A DNA stretch of 20,333 nt. It comes from Bacillota bacterium. Its GTDB lineage: Bacteria > Bacillota > Clostridia > Acetivibrionales > DSM-1351. The notes under the pieces are model-generated. The model ran no database searches. It was not told where the DNA came from and saw only the letters and a list, made by a program, of their open reading frames with translations. Shown here in pieces: positions 7,412 through 14,359 of the stretch (within the stretch, counting starts at the first letter, position 1; every line of letters starts with the position of its first letter). The translations under genes and the position numbers were made by a program. Where the stretch lies: contig JAFABO010000186.1 in assembly GCA_023426005.1 (NCBI GenBank), positions 1-20,333 on the forward strand, read 5' to 3'.

Positions 7412-8512
7412 ATGGCTAAATATGATTCGTCACATCTTAAAAATATGAATACCAAACTTGTATTTCAGGAGTTCAGAAACAATGAAAGCATCTTTATAAA
7501 TGAAATATCCAGAAATACAAAAATCAGTGCTCCTACTGTAATTAAAATAGTAGATTTTTTGCTGGAGAAGGAGCTGATAACAGAGCATAGCTGCGTGAAC
7601 ACTTCTGTGGGCAGAAAGCCAAACATGCTCAAGATAAACAATGACAAGTATTTTTCCATTGGTGTTATCTTCGAAGGGGAATATTTGATTTTGGGAGTAG
7701 TTGACCTGAGCGGAAATATTATAAATTTCCTTCAGGTGAGGTGTGGACAAAACTTCGAGACTTCACTTTTCTTAAACATTGACAGACTTCTTGAAATGAG
7801 CAGGAAGGACACAAAAAATCTAATTGGGATCGGGATTGGAATACCATGCATTTTTGATGAAGAAACAAGAGAAATTACAGCACCGCTTATAGGAATTGAG
7901 AACCCAAAATATTTTGGCGGCACAATAGATGCTATTTCTCAAAAATACAATGCTAAGGTAATTGTTGACAATGACTTAAACATCCAGGCCTTTGGTGAAT
8001 TTTTCCACCTGAAGCTGCCTGCGGCTGAGGATTTGATTTACATCTCTTTAGGTACGGGCCTTGGTGCCGGGGTGATTATTAACGGCGAGGTCAGAAAAGG
8101 CAAGGATAATATCTGCGGAGAAATTGGATACATGATGTTTGAGTATACCGAGGAGAAGATAAATTCCGGATGGCTGGAAGATAAAATCAATCTGAATAAA
8201 ATCAAGGAAAATTTCGGGATATCCGACGACTCAGGTGACGAGGCAGACAAGGCGGGGGCCATTGAGTATGTTTCCAAATATCTTGCACTTATAATTAACA
8301 ATATGCTTCTCTGCTATGATGTATCAAACATTGTTCTGGATGGGTACATGTTTGATTTGCTGGGTAATGATTTGCTTTTGGAAATCCAAAAGAGATTGGA
8401 TAGAATTTGTATTAAAAATATTAAGATTAACCGGCGAAGCGTTGTTTCCCCCGGGATACTTGGCGGAGCACTGCTTGCCGGCAACTTATGGCTTGAGGAG
8501 GTTTTTAAGTAG
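7412..8512 (+). CDS. ROK family transcriptional repressor
   Basis: The product (366 residues) has an N-terminal winged helix-turn-helix (about 14-60, with an ISAPTVIKIVDFLLEKELI recognition-helix region). A SVGRKP turn leads into the sugar-kinase-like ROK domain: GIGIPCIFD (141-149), IVDNDLNIQAFGE (184-196) with the catalytic-type Asp188, and GTGLGAGVIINGEVRKG (214-230). The normal GEIGH and Cys-rich zinc motif is replaced by GEIGYMMFE (236-244), with no CxCGxxGC following, so the structural zinc site is absent. ROK repressors bind an inducing sugar or sugar phosphate and leave the operator. The ATG at 7412 has TGAGG with a 6-base spacer; a GTG four codons upstream lacks a site. It is the first gene of the operon and probably represses itself. 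Confidence 0.9.
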   Translation: MAKYDSSHLKNMNTKLVFQEFRNNESIFINEISRNTKISAPTVIKIVDFLLEKELITEHSCVNTSVGRKPNMLKINNDKYFSIGVIFEGEYLILGVVDLSGNIINFLQVRCGQNFETSLFLNIDRLLEMSRKDTKNLIGIGIGIPCIFDEETREITAPLIGIENPKYFGGTIDAISQKYNAKVIVDNDLNIQAFGEFFHLKLPAAEDLIYISLGTGLGAGVIINGEVRKGKDNICGEIGYMMFEYTEEKINSGWLEDKINLNKIKENFGISDDSGDEADKAGAIEYVSKYLALIINNMLLCYDVSNIVLDGYMFDLLGNDLLLEIQKRLDRICIKNIKINRRSVVSPGILGGALLAGNLWLEEVFK

Positions 8513-8531
8513 GGAGACCTCAACTATTTAA

Positions 8532-9626
8532 TTGAAAAGAGTGATCATTATTTTAGATAAATTTTCGGGAAATGACATAAATTTTAAAATCTTTTTAGGT
8601 TTTGACGGGTTTATAGATAAAATTTATAAGCCAATTAAAACAAAAACCAGTGATATTACCATCCCCTTTCGTACCATGACCGAATTTTCCAGATATTTTG
8701 GTGAGAAGTCTGACAAGAGCTGCAGTATAGACCTTGAAGCAATGCAGGAGAAGATTGGAGGCAACATGCCAATCGTTGCAAACGCTTTAGCCAATCTGGG
8801 GTGTGAAGCTATTTGCCTTGGGGCCATGGGTTACCCTGAGATTGAGCCCATGTTTACAAACATGAACCCGAACTGTACGCTGATTTCTGTCACAAACCCA
8901 GGCTACTGCTATGCTCTTGAGTTTGAGGACAGCAAATTGATGCTTGCCACCAACACTCACATAGATTCTCTTAACTATCAAAAAATTATAGACTCGGTTT
9001 CGGAAGTTTCACTTATAAAATATTTTGAGCAATGTGATGCATTTGCATTTTTAAATTGGGGAGAGCTTATTAACAGCAATGATATTTGGGAAAATATTTT
9101 AAGGCGCATAATTCCACAGTGTAAATTTGACAGTAAAAAGTTAATGCTGATTGATTTCTCGGATTTTTCAAAGCGTGAGAGCTATGATGTACAAAAAATG
9201 CTTGAACTTCTTGAAGGCTTCTCAGAGATTTTTGATATAACCGTGAGTGTTAACGAAAATGAGTTTGGCCTTCTGGTGGAAAAACTGGATCTGGGACAGT
9301 ATGAAGACAGGTCTGACATACAGCTGACTGTTCTGGCGGACAGGCTGAAATGTAAGAACTTTGTGCTCCATCTATTGGACACAACAAAATATGTTAGGGA
9401 TTGCCAGGTTTATTCCCAGGAGAAGGAAGTAATCAAAGAGCCGAGAATTATAACCGGCGGCGGTGATAACTTTAATGCCGGTCTATTGTTCGGTCTATTG
9501 ATTGGTCTGGATATTGAAAATGCCATCCGCGTTGGAGCCGGACTTTCTTCCCTATATGTAAGAGATGCTGAAAATGTAAGTTTTCATAAATTAAAAAACT
9601 ATTTATTAGAAGGGGATGTACTATGA
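8532..9626 (+). CDS. PfkB family carbohydrate kinase
   Basis: The product (up to 364 residues) has the ribokinase/PfkB fold features: LGFDGFID near the start (22-29), IGGNMPIVANALANLG (75-90), the NxxE motif NENE (241-244), and TGGGDNFNAG (308-317), matching the anion-hole motif TGAGDxFxAG with Asp312 as likely catalytic base. Members phosphorylate sugars or nucleosides with ATP. The sequence is not close in pattern to LacC (tagatose-6-phosphate kinase) or ribokinase, so the substrate is unknown. In this operon it probably phosphorylates a sugar released by the GH4 or GH3 enzyme. The start is uncertain: TTG 8532 or GTG 8541, neither with a well-placed ribosome binding site. Translation may be coupled to the ROK gene ending 20-29 bases before. 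Confidence 0.85.
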   Translation: MKRVIIILDKFSGNDINFKIFLGFDGFIDKIYKPIKTKTSDITIPFRTMTEFSRYFGEKSDKSCSIDLEAMQEKIGGNMPIVANALANLGCEAICLGAMGYPEIEPMFTNMNPNCTLISVTNPGYCYALEFEDSKLMLATNTHIDSLNYQKIIDSVSEVSLIKYFEQCDAFAFLNWGELINSNDIWENILRRIIPQCKFDSKKLMLIDFSDFSKRESYDVQKMLELLEGFSEIFDITVSVNENEFGLLVEKLDLGQYEDRSDIQLTVLADRLKCKNFVLHLLDTTKYVRDCQVYSQEKEVIKEPRIITGGGDNFNAGLLFGLLIGLDIENAIRVGAGLSSLYVRDAENVSFHKLKNYLLEGDVL

Positions 9627-11005
9627 AGAATGTAACCAGAAAGTTAAAAATTGCAATCATAGGTGCAGGAAGTGTTTCCTTTTGCCCGACAACCGTGTCG
9701 GATATTTTGAGAAATGACTCAATCAGAACTGCGGATTTAGAGCTTGCACTTATGGATATAAACCAGGAAGCCCTGGACATCAGTTGTGATTTCTGTATGA
9801 AACTAAAAGAAAAGCACAATCCTGATGCCAAAATTACATCAACCTTAAATTTAAAAGAAGCTCTTAAGGGTGCTGACTTTGTAGTAACTGCAATTGAAAA
9901 GGACAGGTACTTTTATTGGTCACAGGATTTTCACATTCCACGCAAGTACGGATTTAGGCAAATTTATGGGGAAAACGGAGGCCCGGGAGGAATGTTCCAC
10001 ACCCTGCGTAATTTAGGGCCGATGCTTGAGATTGCAAAAACCATGGAAGAAGTTTGCCCCGACGCCTATCTTCTAAATTATACAAACCCTGAAGCAAAGC
10101 TGGTGGAGATGATATCAAAAGCAACAAAAATAAAGGTTGTTGGACTTTGCCATGGCGAACAAATGGGAGTTGACCAGGTTGCTAAGTTTTTAAATATAGA
10201 CAAATCTGAGCTGGAAACAGAAGTTTGCGGACTGAATCATTTTGGTGTAATTACAAAAATTGTCCACAAAAAAACAGGAGAGGACCTGTATCCGGCTCTC
10301 CGTGAAAAGGAGCGCCAAATGGAGAAACTGGCCCATTGGGATGAGTATGCTCTATCCAGAATCATGTTAAGGCTATACGGAGTTTGGATGTATCCGGGTG
10401 CCAACCACATTGGTGAATACATCGCATGGAGCGACCAATTTTTAGCTTCGGCGCAAATGCAATACTTCTATGATCCGGCATCAGAACAGCCCTGGTCAGA
10501 CAAAGAAAATGAACCGTTGGAGTTTATTTACTCCATCGCCGGGCGCAACTGGGAAAAGGATATGTTTAAAAATGAGAAAAAAGATATTTTTAAAGATGCT
10601 TTTGATACCGGCAATAAATTCACACAAAACCACGAGTATGGAGTACCTATTATAGAAGCCATAGCATTTAATAAACCTCTTAAAGTCGGTGCCGTCAATG
10701 TAGTCAATAACGGCTACGCTCCGAATCTTCCCGATGGAATGGTTGTTGAGATCCCTGCCATGGTTGATGGAGAGGGTATCCACCCACAGAAAACTCCAAA
10801 GATCCCTGTTGCTATTGCAGCCATGATAGCTACCCAGGGTGCCATTACAGACCTGCTGTATGAGGCGTATGTAGAAAAAAGCCGCTACAAATTGCTTCAG
10901 GCTGTCATGCTTGATCCCACAGTGTCCAACTATAGCAATGCTGTTCATATGATAAATGAAATGTTTGAAAAACAAAAGGATATTTTGCCGGACCTCAAAT
11001 GGTAA
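9623..11005 (+). CDS. glycoside hydrolase family 4, NAD- and metal-dependent glycosidase
   Basis: GH4 enzymes cleave glycosides by an NAD-dependent redox-elimination mechanism with a divalent metal. The product (460 residues, usual size) shows the NAD-binding loop IIGAGSVSF (12-20), an acidic strand end with Asp45, YTNP (153-156), the metal-site motif GLCHGEQ (174-180; Cys176), GLNHFG (203-208; His206) and a closing VEIPAMVDGEGI. The CH motif, instead of the CN or DS forms, groups it with enzymes acting on non-phosphorylated glycosides such as alpha-galactosides, alpha-glucosides or alpha-glucuronides. CHGE matches none of the signatures I know exactly. No signal peptide, so cytoplasmic. The ATG overlaps the kinase stop (ATGA), and AAGGGG lies 7 bases upstream. 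Confidence 0.93.
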   Translation: MKNVTRKLKIAIIGAGSVSFCPTTVSDILRNDSIRTADLELALMDINQEALDISCDFCMKLKEKHNPDAKITSTLNLKEALKGADFVVTAIEKDRYFYWSQDFHIPRKYGFRQIYGENGGPGGMFHTLRNLGPMLEIAKTMEEVCPDAYLLNYTNPEAKLVEMISKATKIKVVGLCHGEQMGVDQVAKFLNIDKSELETEVCGLNHFGVITKIVHKKTGEDLYPALREKERQMEKLAHWDEYALSRIMLRLYGVWMYPGANHIGEYIAWSDQFLASAQMQYFYDPASEQPWSDKENEPLEFIYSIAGRNWEKDMFKNEKKDIFKDAFDTGNKFTQNHEYGVPIIEAIAFNKPLKVGAVNVVNNGYAPNLPDGMVVEIPAMVDGEGIHPQKTPKIPVAIAAMIATQGAITDLLYEAYVEKSRYKLLQAVMLDPTVSNYSNAVHMINEMFEKQKDILPDLKW

Positions 11006-11080
11006 TTAAAATAGTTTACAATTTTTGGAAACATAACAGTAAGTTTTCAAATTACAAAAAATGTTTAAATGGAGGTTTTT

Positions 11081-12379
11081 ATGAAGAAATTATTATCGAT
11101 CGCAGCCCTGGCAATAGCTTCTACTCTGATGCTTACGGCGTGCGGCGGCTCTGGGCAAGCAGAACCGTCCGTATCGTCAGGTACATCAACCGCAGCGGAA
11201 GACGTTACTCAAGTAAAGACAGATTTTAAATTTATTACTGCTATGTCTGATGAAAGCCGCACAAATGTTCTCAACGCAGTGATTGAAAAATTAAAGCAGA
11301 AATATCCGAAGGTTGAGTTTATTAACGACTCCGGCGAAGACTACAACAACAAGGCCAAGCTTGCCTTCAGCTCAGGAGAGGGTTATTCGCTGGTGCTTAC
11401 CGATGATTTGGGCCTTACTGCCTTACGTGAAGCCGATTATTTGCTGGATCTTTCACAATATGTAAAAGAGAAAGGCTGGGTTGACAGGCAATTACCCGAT
11501 TCCACCAATTTTTACAATCAAAGAACTCCCGACAAAGCCTATACGGTTGGAATGAACTATGCACCTGTGATTGTATATTACAATAAAGATATTTTTGAAA
11601 AATTAAACCTGAAAATACCCACAACCATTGATGAATTTGAAAATGTAATGAAAGTTGCAAAAGACAATGGTTACATCGGTGCGGAAAATTGCAAGGACAA
11701 TATTAACGGCTGGTTCATTCAAAGCCTTGTACAGAACAAAGCTCCTTTCCAGGATGTACTCAACTGGTATTACGGACAGGAATCCAGTGAAAACATGAAA
11801 AAGGCTTTCATTGAATCGGAGAATTTAGTTAAAAAGTGGTCCGATGCCGGATATTTCCGGAAGGACTACATCGGTATTGACTATGGCGATGTTCCGTCCC
11901 TCTTTGGGAAAGGCGAATCTGCAATGTCCCTTGATGGAAACTGGTTCCTGGGGGATTACGAAAAAACCGGTCTGAATGTTGGTATTTTTGCATTCCCGGG
12001 TGTTACGGATAACAAAACTCCGAATTATATCATCAATCCGGTCGATGCTGCCTTTGCTGTCAGCAAACAGGTTAATCCGACCCAGCTTGCTGTCGCCCTG
12101 GATTTTATTGATACCATGCTAACTCCGGAATTTGCAGAACAATGGTTGGCTGTGGGCTCAATACCATCTGTGAAATATGATTACAGTAAAACTGATGTAT
12201 CACCGCTCACAAAGGAGCTGCTTGAAACAATTGAAGATACAAAGAGCGGTTTTTATCTGGACAATGTCAAGCCGGGTTTCCTGGATGTATTTATAAAACA
12301 GACTCAATTGTTCCTGACAGGAGACCAGAGCGCCGAAAAAATGTGGGATAACCTTGATGCTGAATGGCACAGCAAATAG
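11081..12379 (+). CDS. sugar ABC transporter substrate-binding lipoprotein
   Basis: The product (432 residues) starts with a lipoprotein signal peptide: two Lys, a hydrophobic core, and the lipobox LTAC with Cys21 as the lipidated residue, then a Gly/Ser-rich linker. The body fits family 1 extracellular solute-binding proteins: an early FINDSGEDYNNKAKLAFSSG region, YTVGMNYAPVIVYYNKDIFE in the middle, FGKGESAMSLDGNWFLGDYE, and a C-terminal region ending in WDNLDAEWHSK. It captures an oligosaccharide outside the membrane for the two permeases that follow. ATG 11081 has GGAGG with a 5-base spacer. The distance to the GH4 stop is 75 bases and to the permease 150 bases, the latter filled with a strong stem-loop. 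Confidence 0.93.
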   Translation: MKKLLSIAALAIASTLMLTACGGSGQAEPSVSSGTSTAAEDVTQVKTDFKFITAMSDESRTNVLNAVIEKLKQKYPKVEFINDSGEDYNNKAKLAFSSGEGYSLVLTDDLGLTALREADYLLDLSQYVKEKGWVDRQLPDSTNFYNQRTPDKAYTVGMNYAPVIVYYNKDIFEKLNLKIPTTIDEFENVMKVAKDNGYIGAENCKDNINGWFIQSLVQNKAPFQDVLNWYYGQESSENMKKAFIESENLVKKWSDAGYFRKDYIGIDYGDVPSLFGKGESAMSLDGNWFLGDYEKTGLNVGIFAFPGVTDNKTPNYIINPVDAAFAVSKQVNPTQLAVALDFIDTMLTPEFAEQWLAVGSIPSVKYDYSKTDVSPLTKELLETIEDTKSGFYLDNVKPGFLDVFIKQTQLFLTGDQSAEKMWDNLDAEWHSK

Positions 12380-12456
12380 TTTTCTGACTATTCGGGCAGG
12401 TATGTGACTGTATATTATTTAGAGAAGAGAAAAAGAATAACATCTTAACTGCCGTG

Positions 12457-12493
12457 TTCGGACCGGGGATATGTTTTATGTCCCCAGTCTGAA
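12457..12493 (+). promoter_or_regulatory. strong intercistronic stem-loop after the binding-protein gene
   Basis: TTCGGACcGGGGATA (12457-12471) pairs with TGTCCCCaGTCTGAA (12479-12493): 14 base pairs including two G-U pairs, one C/A mismatch and a 7-base loop. No T-run follows. Such hairpins commonly protect the 3' end of binding-protein mRNA so that it accumulates above the permeases. Confidence 0.7.
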
Positions 12494-12529
12494 GCATGGG
12501 AGCTTTCAGGAGAGAAATCAGGTGATCAC

Positions 12530-13432
12530 ATGTTAAATGCCGAGATTTATAAAAATAAACGCCATAACGTCAGAGCGCTGCCTTATATTTTTGTTTTACC
12601 GGGCATGCTGTTGTTTGTATTAATTGCAATAATTCCGATTATCCAAACAATATTACTGAGCTTCACTGATTGGAACGGTGTGACTACACTTGCTAAAATT
12701 AATTTTATTGGAATTGAAAACTATAAAGGTACGATAACGAGCCAGGAATTTATCATGGCTATAAAAAACAATGTCCTGTGGGCAGTGGTCTCTGTCACAA
12801 TTCCAATTGCAATAGGACTTGTACAGGCATCGGTTATTGTAAACAGTGATGTAAGGTTTAAAAATCTTTTCCAGCTTCTGCTCTTTCTGCCGCAGATTCT
12901 TTCCAGTATGATTATGTCTATAATGTGGTTGGCAATATATGACCCCGCAAACGGCGTGCTTAACGGCGTGCTGAATGTTATTGGCCTTGACAGCTGGTGC
13001 CGGCCCTGGCTTGGTGACAAGGAAACTGCTATTTATGCACTGCTGGTCATGAGTATCTGGACATCCTACGGATTTAATACGGTTATATACTGTTCCGCCA
13101 TAAGGGCAATTGACAGCTCCTTATTTGAAGCTGCAACCATAGACGGTGCAAATACAATGCAAAACTTTTTCTACATTACCATACCGTCTATTAGAAAAAC
13201 AACAACAACCTTGTTACTTCTGTCGCTGATTGGCGCCTTTAAAGTTTTTGATCTGGTTTTCCAAATGACGAAGGGGGGACCGGGATATTACACCAATGTG
13301 ATCTCGTACTATATATACAACAAGGCCTTTATGTCGAATAAAATCGGGCAGGGCTGTGCCGTTGCCGTTATATTAACAGTGCTTGTATTAGTTATATCCA
13401 GGGTCTTTTTACACCTGAGAAGGGATGAGTGA
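12530..13432 (+). CDS. sugar ABC transporter permease (MalF/UgpA type)
   Basis: A 300-residue membrane protein with six predicted helices, the first at about 19-43. The cytoplasmic EAA loop, EAATIDGANTMQNFFYITIP (200-219), with its conserved Gly and terminal Pro, is where the ATPase docks. The KGGPGYYT segment after it is typical of MalF/UgpA-like carbohydrate permeases of the CUT1 family. CUT1 systems usually transport oligosaccharides and rely on a shared MsmK-type ATPase; none is encoded here. An AGGTG site precedes ATG 12530. Its last 8 bases overlap the next gene. Confidence 0.94.
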   Translation: MLNAEIYKNKRHNVRALPYIFVLPGMLLFVLIAIIPIIQTILLSFTDWNGVTTLAKINFIGIENYKGTITSQEFIMAIKNNVLWAVVSVTIPIAIGLVQASVIVNSDVRFKNLFQLLLFLPQILSSMIMSIMWLAIYDPANGVLNGVLNVIGLDSWCRPWLGDKETAIYALLVMSIWTSYGFNTVIYCSAIRAIDSSLFEAATIDGANTMQNFFYITIPSIRKTTTTLLLLSLIGAFKVFDLVFQMTKGGPGYYTNVISYYIYNKAFMSNKIGQGCAVAVILTVLVLVISRVFLHLRRDE

Positions 13433-14264
13433 TAAAAATATGAAAAAGACAAAAACATCATTTGCTTACTTGTTCCTGATTATTTCAAGTATTTTTACAA
13501 TCTTCCCTATGCTTTTCTTATTGAACCTCTCTTTTAGAGTAAAAGAAGACCTGATTAGAGAGGGCGTACTTGCCCTTCCCAGGGTCTGGCATTTTGAAAA
13601 TTACAGCAAGGCCTGGAAAACCGGGCACTTTTCAACTTACTTTTCCAACAGTATTATTATCTCTGCATTATCCATACTGGGTGTTCTGATACTTGCAGTA
13701 TTAATTTCATATGCCATGGTGTATTATAAATTCCCGGGCAAGGAGATTGTTAACATTCTTATTTTAATCGGGTTGATCATTCCTTTTGAAATAATAATCA
13801 TTCCCTTGTTTTTTAATATGAAATTTGTTGGGCTCCTTGGAACCAGGGCACCGGTTTATTTAACGCATATCGCACTTAATATTCCGTTTTCGGTGTTCCT
13901 GCTCAGGGGTTTTATCAAGGATATTCCGGTGTCCCTGGTGGAATCCGCCAGAATTGACGGAGCCCGGGAGATAACCGTGCTGTATAAAATCATTGTTCCT
14001 GTCATCAGGCCCGCACTTGTTACCATCATTATTTTAATATTCATGTGGACCTGGAACGATTTTATGCTTTCAAATATTATGTTAAGAGATGACAAAATGA
14101 GAACTTTACCTCTCGGCTTGAGTTTCTTTAAGGGTAAGTATACAAGAGACATCCCTCTTACCTCGGCTGCAAGTACAATCATGATGACCCCTGTGCTGCT
14201 GCTTTACCTGATATTCCAAAAACATATGATAAAGGGCTTGACAATAGGTGCAGTAAAGGAATAA
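13425..14264 (+). CDS. sugar ABC transporter permease (MalG/UgpE type)
   Basis: A 279-residue membrane protein with six predicted helices. The EAA loop is ESARIDGAREITVLYKIIVP (173-192), and a WTWNDFMLSNIML segment (208-220) follows, as in MalG-like CUT1 permeases. It forms the channel with the preceding permease. The ATG at 13425 overlaps the previous stop by 8 bases, which suggests translational coupling; an ATG at 13440 has no better site. It ends two bases before the stem of a terminator-like hairpin. Confidence 0.94.
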   Translation: MSDKNMKKTKTSFAYLFLIISSIFTIFPMLFLLNLSFRVKEDLIREGVLALPRVWHFENYSKAWKTGHFSTYFSNSIIISALSILGVLILAVLISYAMVYYKFPGKEIVNILILIGLIIPFEIIIIPLFFNMKFVGLLGTRAPVYLTHIALNIPFSVFLLRGFIKDIPVSLVESARIDGAREITVLYKIIVPVIRPALVTIIILIFMWTWNDFMLSNIMLRDDKMRTLPLGLSFFKGKYTRDIPLTSAASTIMMTPVLLLYLIFQKHMIKGLTIGAVKE

Positions 14265-14265
14265 G

Positions 14266-14302
14266 AAAAAACGCACTGCGTATTTGCGCCGGTGCGTTTT
14301 TT
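14266..14302 (+). terminator. terminator-like hairpin inside the sugar operon, before the GH3 gene
   Basis: AAAAAACGCAC (14266-14276) pairs perfectly with GTGCGTTTTTT (14292-14302), with a further GCG/CGC inside the loop. The T-run makes it a good intrinsic terminator. No clear promoter was found between it and the GH3 start, so it probably allows partial read-through. Confidence 0.75.
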
Positions 14303-14359
14303 AATGGAAAATTTTATGTGGCGAATTATGCAGCAATTTCAATGGAGAGGATTTTAGAC

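Noticed and set aside
10496..10975. 159-codon minus-strand frame
   Set aside because: It is antisense to the GH4 gene, whose motifs are continuous on the plus strand.
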